Assembly: GCA_944320985.1 (NCBI GenBank)
Contig: CALUJN010000074.1
Location: forward strand, 1-43,288
DNA length: 43,288 nt
Direction of reading: 5' to 3'
From: an uncultured Alistipes sp.
Lineage (GTDB): Bacteria > Bacteroidota > Bacteroidia > Bacteroidales > Rikenellaceae
Part shown: positions 18,405 to 26,379 of the stretch, piece after piece
How the letters are laid out: every line of letters begins with the position of its first letter
Numbering within the stretch: position 1 is the stretch's first letter
Made by a program: the position numbers and the translations under genes
The notes under the pieces: generated by a model
Seen by the model: only the letters and a program-made list of their open reading frames with translations
Databases searched by the model: none
What the model was told of the DNA's origin: nothing

Positions 18405-20131
18405 TGGCTAATTTCTTTTCAGATAACAAGGATTTGCAGTTCCACCTGGATCACCCGCTGATGCGGAAGATCGTGGAGCTGAAGGAGCGCGGCTTCGCCG
18501 AGAAGGACCTGTACGACTATGCGCCTCAGGATTTCGACGACGCGATGGACAACTACCGCCGCGTACTGGAGATTGCCGGCGGGGTTTGCGGCGACGTCAT
18601 TGCGCCGAACGCCGAGGGTGTCGACCACGAAGGTCCCCGTGTGGTGAACGACCATGTGGAGTATGCTTCGGGCACGGTCGAGAACATGAAGGCCGTAGTC
18701 GATGCCGGATTGAGCGGCATGACCCTCCCGCGCAAGTACGACGGTCTGAACTTCCCGCTCATCTGCTTCGTCATGGCCAACGAGATGGTGGCGCGTGCGG
18801 ATGCCAGCTTCGAGAACATCTGGGGCCTGCAGGATTGCGCCGAGACGCTCAACGAGTTTGCCTCCGAGGAGCAGAAGGAGAAGTTCTTGAAGTGGGTGTC
18901 AGCGGGTGCGACGTGCGCCATGGACCTCACGGAGCCCGATGCCGGTTCGGATCTGGGTTCGGTGATGTTGAAGGCAACGTGGTCGGAGGAGCGCCAGACG
19001 TGGCTCCTGAACGGCGTCAAGCGCTTCATTACGAACGGTGACGGCGAGGTGTCGCTCGTCCTGGCCCGTACGGAAGAGGGTACGACCGATGCCCGCGGTC
19101 TGTCGATGCTCGTTTACGACAAGCGCGACGGCGGCGTGAAGGTCCGCCGCATCGAGAACAAACTCGGTATCAAGGGCTCGCCGACCTGCGAACTTGTCTT
19201 CACGAATGCTCCGGCGCAGTTGGTCGGCGACCGCAAGATGGGTTTGATCAAGTACGTCATGTCGCTGATGAATGCCGCGCGTCTGGGTATCGGAGCCCAG
19301 TCGGTCGGTCTGTGCGAGGCGGCCTACCGCGAGGCGCTGAAGTATGCCCACGAGCGTGCCCAGTTCGGCAAGCCGATCATCCAGTTTGCTGCCGTGTCGG
19401 AGATGCTTTCGAACATGAAGGCCAAGCTGCAGGGTGCCCGTGCGCTGCTCTACGAGACGGCCCGCTTCGTCGAGATCTACAAGCAGTACACGCACATTTC
19501 GCACGAGCGTTCGCTGGAGGCGGAGGAGCGCCAGGAGATGAAGTTCTACAACCGGCTGGCCGATGGTTTCACTCCGCTGGTGAAGCTCTTCTCGTCGGAG
19601 TATGCCAACCAACTGGCCTACGATGCTATCCAGATCCACGGCGGTTCGGGCTTCATGAAGGATTACGCTTGCGAGCGTCTGTATCGTGACGCCCGCATTA
19701 TGAATATCTACGAGGGAACGTCGCAGCTGCAGGTCGTGGCGGCGATCAACGCCGTGACGAAGGGCACGTTCCTCGAGCAGATCGGACGCTATGCCGCCGA
19801 GGAGTATGCGGAGACGATGGCTCCGGTTGTCGAGAAGCTCAAGGCGTTGACGGTGAAATTCTCGGAGATGGTGGCCCGTGTCGAGGCCGGCGAGAAGGAG
19901 GCCCAGGGCTTCAAGGATTTCCACGCCCGTCGTCTGGTTGAAACGGCCGGTCATATCATCATCGGCTACCTGCTGGCGCGTCAGGCCGGACAGGTTGCGG
20001 AGTATGAGTCTTCGGCCCGGATCTTCGCAAAGCTGGCCGAGGGCAAGATTACCGAGGCCTATACCTACGTGATGAACTCCACGCCGGAGGATGTCGCCCT
20101 GTTCAAGGGCGTTGAGGAGGAGACGCTCTGA
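18404..20131 (+). CDS. Long acyl-CoA dehydrogenase linked to ETF
   Basis: 575 residues, well above the ~380 of standard acyl-CoA dehydrogenases; the extra C-terminal ~110 residues fit the long-form (acetyl-CoA dehydrogenase-like C-terminal) subgroup. The core motifs are present: GATCAMDLTEPDAGSDL, FITNGDGEV, a flavin-site region RAQFGKPIIQF, and catalytic base E437 in NIYEGTSQLQ. It oxidises a fatty or organic acyl-CoA, or runs in reverse as an enoyl-CoA reductase with EtfAB in anaerobes. The acyl chain is unknown. No thiolase, crotonase or CoA transferase is nearby. Confidence 0.9.
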   Translation: MANFFSDNKDLQFHLDHPLMRKIVELKERGFAEKDLYDYAPQDFDDAMDNYRRVLEIAGGVCGDVIAPNAEGVDHEGPRVVNDHVEYASGTVENMKAVVDAGLSGMTLPRKYDGLNFPLICFVMANEMVARADASFENIWGLQDCAETLNEFASEEQKEKFLKWVSAGATCAMDLTEPDAGSDLGSVMLKATWSEERQTWLLNGVKRFITNGDGEVSLVLARTEEGTTDARGLSMLVYDKRDGGVKVRRIENKLGIKGSPTCELVFTNAPAQLVGDRKMGLIKYVMSLMNAARLGIGAQSVGLCEAAYREALKYAHERAQFGKPIIQFAAVSEMLSNMKAKLQGARALLYETARFVEIYKQYTHISHERSLEAEERQEMKFYNRLADGFTPLVKLFSSEYANQLAYDAIQIHGGSGFMKDYACERLYRDARIMNIYEGTSQLQVVAAINAVTKGTFLEQIGRYAAEEYAETMAPVVEKLKALTVKFSEMVARVEAGEKEAQGFKDFHARRLVETAGHIIIGYLLARQAGQVAEYESSARIFAKLAEGKITEAYTYVMNSTPEDVALFKGVEEETL

Positions 20132-20156
20132 TTCTCCCGTCGAACGTGAAAAAGAT

Positions 20157-20216
20157 CCCCGGAACCTTTGCCGGGGAGGAAAAAGAGCCGCAACCCCTTC
20201 AGGTTGCGGCTCTTTT
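20157..20216. terminator. Bidirectional terminator between convergent genes
   Basis: CCCCGG...CCGGGG (20157-20176) is a first hairpin. The second is AAAAGAGCCGCAACC (20181-20195), 6-nt loop, GGTTGCGGCTCTTTT (20202-20216); its T-rich ends on both strands fit termination of both the acyl-CoA dehydrogenase and glsA transcripts. Confidence 0.85.
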
Positions 20217-20236
20217 CGTGCAATGCGGGGCGGATG

Positions 20237-21220
20237 CTACGCCTTGGCTGCGACCGGTTCGGCCACCGTACAGCGTGTCGTGCCGAAGAGGTTGAGTTCA
20301 AGCTGCCGGGCAAGGAATGCCAGCGCCTTCTGTGCCTTGACGGAGTTCCCGGCCGCATCGAGCGGGGGTGCGAAGGCCGCCAGGCCCATGACGCCCGGTA
20401 CGACCGCCATGATGCCTCCGCCGACACCCGATTTGGCCGGAAGTCCCGTCTGGAAGAGCCAGTCTCCGGTGTGTTCGTAGAATCCCACGGTGGCCATCAG
20501 CGAGACGATCCGCGGCGTCAGCTCCGCACGGAAGACCCGTTTGCCGGTTGTGGGGTTCACGCCGCCGTTGGCGATCGTGGCGGCTGCGGTGGCCAGTTGC
20601 GAGGCCGTCACGCCGAGCGAGCATTGCCGCGTGTAGAGGTCCAGCGCCATCATCGGGTCGTCGTAGATGCGTCCGTAGTTCTTGAGCAGCCAGGCGATCG
20701 AGCGGTTGTTGAAGTTGGTGTCGCTTTCCGAACGGTACAGTTCGTCGATCACCTCGACGGGCGAGCCGGCCAGTGCCGTGAGAAAGTTGACGATCGATTC
20801 CCATTTTCCGGCGCTCTCGCCCACGGGCTTGATCATCGAGCAGGCCGAAATGGCCCCGGCGTTGACCAGCGGTGTCGAGGGGTGGTCGTTCTCGAGCAGG
20901 ATCGCCATGATCGAGTTGAAGGGGAGTCCCGTGGCGTCGGCGCCGATCTTGCGGAGTACCTCATGATCGCTGTACTGCTCCATGGCCAGCAGGGCCGTGG
21001 GAACCTTCGAGACCGACTCGATTCCGAAGCGAAATTCGGTGTCGCCGACCGTCAGCAGCGTGCCGTCCGGAAGGCATGCCGCGATGCCGAAGAGATTCTG
21101 TGCGACGTTTTTCAGATAGGGGATATAGTCGGCATTTTTGCCGCCTGTCTCCGTCTTGCAGTGGTCGTAGGCGGCCCGAAGGGCCTCGCCGACCGACGTT
21201 TTATCGATTTTACGGATCAT
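20237..21220 (-). CDS. glsA: Glutaminase A
   Basis: A 327-residue serine-type glutaminase of the beta-lactamase fold; hydrolyses glutamine to glutamate and ammonia. The catalytic S69-x-x-K72 is in GIESVSKVPT, and family motifs NAGAI(S), NNRSIAW and GGVNPTTGKRVF follow. It starts 9 nt after the stop of the gadC-like antiporter gene. In other enteric bacteria the same pair makes acid resistance: ammonia from glutamine takes up protons in the cytoplasm and the antiporter exchanges products. No gadB is in the window. Confidence 0.93.
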   Translation of the reverse strand: MIRKIDKTSVGEALRAAYDHCKTETGGKNADYIPYLKNVAQNLFGIAACLPDGTLLTVGDTEFRFGIESVSKVPTALLAMEQYSDHEVLRKIGADATGLPFNSIMAILLENDHPSTPLVNAGAISACSMIKPVGESAGKWESIVNFLTALAGSPVEVIDELYRSESDTNFNNRSIAWLLKNYGRIYDDPMMALDLYTRQCSLGVTASQLATAAATIANGGVNPTTGKRVFRAELTPRIVSLMATVGFYEHTGDWLFQTGLPAKSGVGGGIMAVVPGVMGLAAFAPPLDAAGNSVKAQKALAFLARQLELNLFGTTRCTVAEPVAAKA

Positions 21221-21229
21221 GGTGTGGGG

Positions 21230-22912
21230 TTATTTCCGGTTGTTTTTGTCGGTTTTGTCCTGTCGAGTGTCGGGACGTGCCGCCGCAGGCGAGGAGGCGG
21301 TGGAACTTGCCCGAGCCGTCGGGGCGGTTGAGGCCGCCGCCGTGCGGGTTGAGTCCGTCGGGTCCGGAGTCGGGGAGGCTTTGCGCGGTGTTGGCGATAC
21401 GGTTGTCGAAGCCTTTCCGGAGGCTGTTGCCGAGGCCGGTGCGGCGGGCTGCTCCCAGTGGAAGGGGGCGAACTCGGCGGCGGCCTGCGGGTCGCGCCAC
21501 GAGGGCTTGCGCATCGAATAGATCACGAAGGGGATGGCCACAACGAGCAGGCAGCCGATCACCAGAACGGAGTACCAGACCGTATTGCTGCCCGTTGAGA
21601 TCTGGCTGGGCGGCACGAAACTCAGCACGAAGGCCAACAGTGATCCGAAGAATCCGACCAGACCGATGGTCCACATCAGGGCGTTTCCCTTGCCCAGCCG
21701 GAACGGACGCGGCGTGGCCTTCATCTTGTAGCGCAGGACGATGGCCGCGGCGAACATGAGCATGTACATGATCAGATAGAGCAGGACGGTGAGCTGTGAG
21801 AGGATCTGGTAGAACGACTGCACGGAGGGCATCACCACGAAGAGCAGCGCCAGCAGCGTGACGATCGCGCCCTGTATGAGCAGGATGTTGCGCTGGACGC
21901 CGGCGCGGTTGGTCTTCTGGAAGAAGGGCGGCAGGTAGCCGGCTTTTCCGACGGCGAAGATACCCTTCGAGGGACCTGCGACCCACGTCAGTACGCCGGC
22001 CAGTACGCCGAACATCAGGGCGATGGCAATCACGGGCCCGGCCCAGGAGATGTGCAGGTACTTGAAATAGTTGTCGAAACCGATCAGCAGCGACTGCGTG
22101 AGGCTGATGTCCTTGGCCGGGATGATGAATCCCAGCGAGAAGGTCCCCAGTACGAAGATGGCGACGGTGACGAGCGATCCGATGATGATCGCCTTGGGGT
22201 AGTTCTTCGACGGATTCCTGACCTCCATGACGTGGATACCCATCATCTCCATACCGGCGTAGAAGAGAAAGATGCTGCTGGCCAGCACCAGATTGTCGAA
22301 TTTCGACAGATCGGGGAAGAAACCCTGCGACATGTCCATGTTGTTATGGCCTCCCGTGGCGATGTAGATGATTCCGAGGAAGATGAGCAGCCCGGCGGGA
22401 ATGATCGTTCCGATCATGCCGCCCCATTTGCTGATCTTGCCCACCCAGTCGAGCCCCTTCAGGGCAATGAAGGTGGCGATCCAGTAGATGGCCATGACCA
22501 TGCAGAGGGTGAAGAACTTGTTCGAGGCGAGGGCCATGTCGTGGGGCTCGTTCGTGCCGATGAAGGCGATCGTCACGGCTCCGAACGTCAGGACCGTGGG
22601 GTACCAGATCGTCGACTCGATCCATTGGAGCCAGATGGCCAGGAAGCCCGTCCGGGCTCCGAACGCCTCGCCGACCCAGCGGAAGACTCCGCCCTGTTTG
22701 TCGGAGAACATTGCGGCGAGTTCCGCGGCGACCATCGCCGTGGGGATCAGGAAGACGATGGCGGCAAAGAGGTAGTAGAAGGCTGACGAAGGTCCGTAGA
22801 CCGCCTCGGCAGGCAGCCCGCGCAGACTCACGACGGCCGTGACGTTCATGATCGCCAGGGTCATGACGCTCAACTTGAACCCCGTAGAAGTGGTAGTTTT
22901 CTTTACATCCAT
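21230..22912 (-). CDS. gadC: Glutamate/GABA-type amino-acid antiporter (GadC-like) with disordered C-terminal tail
   Basis: A 560-residue APC-superfamily transporter with about 12 membrane helices, starting FKLSVMTLAIMNVTAVVSLRGLPAEA, the glutamate:GABA antiporter signature. GadC imports glutamate (or glutamine) and exports GABA or glutamate. The gene is 9 nt upstream of glsA, so a glutamine/glutamate cycle for acid stress is the likely role. The last ~75 residues (after HWEQ) are Ala/Pro/Ser/Thr-rich and end in a charged KTDKNNRK; E. coli GadC also has a C-terminal plug, but this tail is not visibly the same. The gene diverges from the next lipoprotein gene. Confidence 0.85.
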   Translation of the reverse strand: MDVKKTTTSTGFKLSVMTLAIMNVTAVVSLRGLPAEAVYGPSSAFYYLFAAIVFLIPTAMVAAELAAMFSDKQGGVFRWVGEAFGARTGFLAIWLQWIESTIWYPTVLTFGAVTIAFIGTNEPHDMALASNKFFTLCMVMAIYWIATFIALKGLDWVGKISKWGGMIGTIIPAGLLIFLGIIYIATGGHNNMDMSQGFFPDLSKFDNLVLASSIFLFYAGMEMMGIHVMEVRNPSKNYPKAIIIGSLVTVAIFVLGTFSLGFIIPAKDISLTQSLLIGFDNYFKYLHISWAGPVIAIALMFGVLAGVLTWVAGPSKGIFAVGKAGYLPPFFQKTNRAGVQRNILLIQGAIVTLLALLFVVMPSVQSFYQILSQLTVLLYLIMYMLMFAAAIVLRYKMKATPRPFRLGKGNALMWTIGLVGFFGSLLAFVLSFVPPSQISTGSNTVWYSVLVIGCLLVVAIPFVIYSMRKPSWRDPQAAAEFAPFHWEQPAAPASATASGKASTTVSPTPRKASPTPDPTDSTRTAAASTAPTARASSTASSPAAARPDTRQDKTDKNNRK

Positions 22913-22995
22913 AATGGCTTGATTTGAATTTTGTCACACGTGGGGTTGCAACTACCGTGCAAAAAACGCCTTTGTTCGCTTTTGTTCTTTTCCGA

Positions 22996-23027
22996 TGTGC
23001 GATTGTCGCCGCAAATGCGTATATTTG
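22996..23027 (+). promoter_or_regulatory. Promoter of the thioredoxin-like lipoprotein gene
   Basis: TGTG (22996-22999), 20-nt spacer, TATATTTG (23020-23027), exact TAnnTTTG match; ATG follows 27 nt later. Confidence 0.65.
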
Positions 23028-23054
23028 TCTGTTGGGACCAAACCGATCGAAACG

Positions 23055-23984
23055 ATGAAACGACTGTCGATACTTTTGATGTGCGTGCTTGTGGTGATGA
23101 CCTCGTGCGGCCGGCGCCGGAATGCCGCGGCGACCGATTCCACGCCCGAAAAACCGGCTGTCTTCCTGCCGGCGATCGCGCCCTCGCGCCTCTCCCCCGC
23201 GGAGCAGCGTGAATGGCTTCGCTGGCACTACTGGGACCGCTTCGACTTCTCCGATACGCTGTTCCTGGCGCGGACCGATACGGTCCAGCTCTTCGAGGCC
23301 TATGCCCGTTACATTGCGTTGATCTCGGACCGCCCGGCCGACGGTGCCGCCATGGATACGCTCATGCGGAAGGCCTCGACGTCGCGTCGGATGCTGGACT
23401 GCTTTTCCAGAATGGCCGAAATGGTGCTGCATGATCCCAATTCGCCGCTTCGCAACGACGAATTCTATATCCCGGTCCTGGAGGCGCGGCTGCGTGCTCC
23501 GTGGTACGACGAATACGAGCGCATTGCCCCGCAGTACGACCTGAAGATCGCCATGCAGAACCGCCTCGGACAGCCGGCCAATGACTTCCGCTATACGCTG
23601 GCGTCGGGACGCTCCGGTCGGTTGTATGGGTTGCAGGCCGAGTATGTGCTGCTGTTCATCAACAATCCCGGCTGTGCGATGTGTCGTGAGATCCGCGAGG
23701 CGATCACCTCGTCGCCGATGCTTTCGGAGATGATCGAGCGGGGACGGCTGAAGGTCCTGGCAATCTATCCCGACGAAGACCTCACGGAGTGGCGCGCCTA
23801 TCGCGATCAGATGCCGCCGTCGTGGATCAACGCTTATGATCAGGGATGTGTCATCCGCGAGGAGTCGCTCTACGATCTGCAGGCCATTCCGGCGCTTTAC
23901 CTGCTGGATCGCGACAAGCGGGTGTTGGTGAAGGACTCCACGGATGTGGCGCAGATCGAGGAGGTGATCGACCGCCGGGGATGA
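23055..23984 (+). CDS. Thioredoxin-fold lipoprotein (DUF5106-like)
   Basis: A 309-residue lipoprotein with signal MKRLSILLMCVLVVMTSC. An upstream in-frame ATG at 22995 lies before the promoter box and is rejected. Residues ~45-165 resemble the helical DUF5106 domain (LRWHYWDRFDFSDT). From ~170 a thioredoxin-like domain follows, with C207-A-M-C210 in FINNPGCAMCREI, ending IPALYLLDRDKRVLVKD with the cis-Pro. It probably acts as a periplasmic or outer-membrane-tethered thiol oxidoreductase. It stands alone, between gadC (divergent) and rubrerythrin. Confidence 0.75.
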   Translation: MKRLSILLMCVLVVMTSCGRRRNAAATDSTPEKPAVFLPAIAPSRLSPAEQREWLRWHYWDRFDFSDTLFLARTDTVQLFEAYARYIALISDRPADGAAMDTLMRKASTSRRMLDCFSRMAEMVLHDPNSPLRNDEFYIPVLEARLRAPWYDEYERIAPQYDLKIAMQNRLGQPANDFRYTLASGRSGRLYGLQAEYVLLFINNPGCAMCREIREAITSSPMLSEMIERGRLKVLAIYPDEDLTEWRAYRDQMPPSWINAYDQGCVIREESLYDLQAIPALYLLDRDKRVLVKDSTDVAQIEEVIDRRG

Positions 23985-24007
23985 TTCCCGGGGGCCGGAG
24001 AGGGGGC

Positions 24008-24095
24008 GGACTGGAGGACGTCGGGTGACGACGGGTGAGCGGATGGGAATAAAGGACTGAAGGACGTCGTGTGATGACGGAAGAACGGATAGGGG
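24008..24095. repeat. 46-nt imperfect duplication before the rubrerythrin gene
   Basis: A unit beginning GGACTGGAGGACGTCGGGTG (24008) recurs as GGACTGAAGGACGTCGTGTG (24054) with spacing 46. The region 23985-24216 has no supported gene. Confidence 0.55.
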
Positions 24096-24216
24096 AGAAA
24101 AGCTGCCCCGAGGAACCGCGAGGTGGGGTATGATTCCAGATGTAAGTTATAAGTCTTCCTTATCGTGCGATTGGAAAAGACAATCGATTTTTTATACGGA
24201 TATCGAATTCTGTTCG

Positions 24217-24224
24217 TATCTTTG
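24217..24224 (+). promoter_or_regulatory. -7 box of the rubrerythrin gene
   Basis: TATCTTTG, exact TAnnTTTG match, 47 nt before the ATG. No clear -33 element. Confidence 0.55.
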
Positions 24225-24271
24225 CATCAGAAACAGATAACAATACATACACACTCTTAATAATAAAGATT

Positions 24272-24826
24272 ATGGCAAAGAAATGGCGTTGTACCGTATG
24301 CGGGTACATTCACGAAGGTCCCGAGGCACCCGAGCAGTGCCCGATGTGCAAAGTCGGCAAGGATAAGTTCGTAGAGGTTGTTGAATCGGAAGGCGACCTC
24401 GAGTTCGTGACCGAGCATCAGATCGGTGACGGCAAGGGCTCGAGCAAGGAGCTCTGGGAGGGTCTTCAGAACCACTTCATGGGCGAGTGCACCGAGGTGG
24501 GCATGTACCTGGCCATGAGCCGTCAGGCCGATCGCGAGGGCTATCCCGAGATTGCCGAGGCTTACAAGCGTTACGCCTGGGAGGAGGCCGAGCACGCTTC
24601 GAAGTTCGCCGAACTGATCGGCGAGGTGGTATGGGACACGAAGACCAACCTCAAGAAGCGTATGGAGGCCGAGTGCGGAGCCTGCGAGGACAAGATGCGT
24701 CTGGCCCGCATGGCCAAGCAGGAGAACCTCGATGCCGTACACGACACGGTACACGAGATGGCCAAGGACGAGGCTCGTCACGGCAAAGGCTTTGAAGGAC
24801 TCTACAAGCGTTACTTCGGCAAATAA
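24272..24826 (+). CDS. Reverse-type rubrerythrin (rubredoxin domain first)
   Basis: A 184-residue protein. The N-terminus is a rubredoxin iron site with C7, C10, C23 and C26 (RCTVCGY and EQCPMC), followed by a ferritin-like diiron four-helix domain with E-x-x-H ligands ([28 protein letters not shown]). Standard rubrerythrin has the reverse order. The type is known from clostridia and Bacteroidota as an NAD(P)H-linked hydrogen peroxide/oxygen scavenger, fitting an anaerobic host. It is monocistronic, with its own promoter and terminator. Confidence 0.93.
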   Translation: MAKKWRCTVCGYIHEGPEAPEQCPMCKVGKDKFVEVVESEGDLEFVTEHQIGDGKGSSKELWEGLQNHFMGECTEVGMYLAMSRQADREGYPEIAEAYKRYAWEEAEHASKFAELIGEVVWDTKTNLKKRMEAECGACEDKMRLARMAKQENLDAVHDTVHEMAKDEARHGKGFEGLYKRYFGK

Positions 24827-24881
24827 GAATCGATTGCCCGAGTTGGGCCGATGACGGGGATTTTTACTCCTCGCACATACA

Positions 24882-24914
24882 AAGAGAGCAGAAGATCCGA
24901 TCTTCTGCTCTCTT
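24882..24914. terminator. Long perfect hairpin after rubrerythrin
   Basis: AAGAGAGCAGAAGAT (24882-24896), loop CCG, ATCTTCTGCTCTCTT (24900-24914): fifteen perfect pairs followed by a T-containing tail (cttgtttc) on the plus strand. Confidence 0.8.
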
Positions 24915-25024
24915 CTTGTTTCGGGGTTTTCCCGAGGTGGCCTTTCGGTATTACGACCTGTTCGGACCGTCGGGAGGCACCGTGTGAATTTCACCTCCCG
25001 GCCCGCCTCCCTTTCAAACAAGAG

Positions 25025-25054
25025 GGCGGGATGGCCGCATGGCACGATCCCGCC
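25025..25054 (-). terminator. Terminator of the SusC-to-TlpA operon
   Basis: GGCGGGAT (25025-25032) pairs with ATCCCGCC (25047-25054) across a 14-nt loop. Read on the minus strand it follows the TlpA stop by 14 nt and is followed by CTCTTGTTTG. Confidence 0.6.
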
Positions 25055-25068
25055 GTCCTTGGGTATCT

Positions 25069-26172
25069 CTATTTACCTTCCAAAGCCTTCCGGATGGTCT
25101 CTTCCAGCTCCTTGCCGCGGAGATCCTGTCCGATGATCCGGTTGTTCTCGTCCAGCACGAAGATGGCCGGGACGCTTCGTATGCCATAGAGTTTGGCTAC
25201 GGCATTGTTCCACCCCTGCAGGTCGGAGGTGTTGATCCACTCCATACCGTCGGTTTCGATGGCGTTCAGCCAGTTTTCACGCTTCGTATCGAGCGATACG
25301 CTGATGATCTCAAGCCCGGCTCCCTTGTATTTTTCGTACATGCGTCGTACGTTGGGCGTTTCGGCGCGGCAGGGTCCGCACCAGGATGCCCAGAAATCCA
25401 GTATTTTGAGCTTGGCCTTTATGCCGTAGAGCGATACGGGTTTTCCTTGCGGATCGTTCTGTGTGAAGTCCGGGGCGATCTTTCCCTCCTTGATGTGAAT
25501 CATGTTGTCGACCTGTTGTTTCACCGCTTTTCCCGGACCTGTAAGCAAGGCCTTCTCTCCCAGCAGGGCGACCTTCTCTTCGAGGGCCTGTCCGGCAGCC
25601 AGCCTTTTACTCTGCATCCACACAATGGCTGCAGCAACGATATTGTCGGTTTGCCGCAGCAGACTGTCTTCGAACTGCTCCTGTGCCACCTGAAGATCGT
25701 CATATACGGCCCGCAGGTGCATCTTGCCGAAGAGATCGTCTTTTTGTACATACTCTTTGTATGCTTCTTCGATCGAATCTTTCCGGGACTCGAAAACCGC
25801 GATCCGGTCTCTGTAGTCATCCCACTCCTGCTGCAGAGCTCCTCCCGAGATGCGGGCACGGCCATTCCCGTCGGCTTCGAGGCGATATTCCCGCACCTGG
25901 GGTTCGAAAAATACGGGAATCTCCCGTTTTACATCCGGTATGCGCAGCCAAACCATCTCGCAGGACTCGTTCACCGGGATTTCGAACCGTCCCCTTGTTA
26001 TTTTCGCAGTGTTCAGCAGCGAGTCCTCACCTGCCGCATTCAGCCCCGTCAGTTCGACGAGGGAGCCTTCTTCGGCATTGGGAAGGTTGCCTGTTATTCT
26101 GTATGTTGACGTCTTGTTGCAGGATGCTCCGATCAACAGAAGCATGCCGGCCATCATCACTTTTTGCATCAT
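25069..26172 (-). CDS. TlpA-like thioredoxin lipoprotein (DUF4369 + AhpC/TSA/redoxin)
   Basis: A 367-residue lipoprotein (MMQKVMMAGMLLLIGASC, C18). Residues ~20-120 look like the DUF4369 beta domain (YRITGNLPNAEEGSLVELTG), then a helical linker, then a redoxin domain (APDFTQNDPQGKPVSLYGI) with W264-C265-G-P-C268 in FWASWCGPCRAETPN and the cis-Pro loop SVPAIFVLDENNRIIGQDLRG. It is expected to reduce or rearrange disulfides in the periplasm or at the outer membrane. It ends the SusC-SusD-DUF4843-PKD operon after a 207-nt gap that holds a hairpin. Its inclusion suggests the operon's cargo or proteins carry thiols. Confidence 0.85.
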   Translation of the reverse strand: MMQKVMMAGMLLLIGASCNKTSTYRITGNLPNAEEGSLVELTGLNAAGEDSLLNTAKITRGRFEIPVNESCEMVWLRIPDVKREIPVFFEPQVREYRLEADGNGRARISGGALQQEWDDYRDRIAVFESRKDSIEEAYKEYVQKDDLFGKMHLRAVYDDLQVAQEQFEDSLLRQTDNIVAAAIVWMQSKRLAAGQALEEKVALLGEKALLTGPGKAVKQQVDNMIHIKEGKIAPDFTQNDPQGKPVSLYGIKAKLKILDFWASWCGPCRAETPNVRRMYEKYKGAGLEIISVSLDTKRENWLNAIETDGMEWINTSDLQGWNNAVAKLYGIRSVPAIFVLDENNRIIGQDLRGKELEETIRKALEGK

Positions 26173-26273
26173 TGTTTTTTCAGCTTGTTGGGTTGTTATG
26201 GAATAGTTCTCTTTTGCAAGTCACCGGAGTCTTCTGTTCCGACAAATGAAGAGTTTCGTCCGGTGGGAAAATA

Positions 26274-26311
26274 ACCCCAAATGCCGACAGGTTATCTTCG
26301 GCATCCGGGGT
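26274..26311 (-). terminator. Hairpin in the PKD-TlpA gap
   Basis: ACCCC (26274-26278) and ATGCCGA (26281-26287) pair with TCGGCAT (26298-26304) and GGGGT (26307-26311). On the minus strand TTATTTTCCC follows, so it may partially terminate before the TlpA-like gene. No promoter box is seen in 26173-26379. Confidence 0.5.
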
Positions 26312-26379
26312 GCAATTAGTTACGGGCCCTGCTCCGAAGCGCCTCGAGAGCTCTCCGGAACCGGTTTCTTATCTCTTTT

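Noticed and set aside
26173-26379. A separate promoter for the TlpA-like gene
   Set aside because: No TAnnTTTG box on the minus strand; cotranscription with read-through is simpler.
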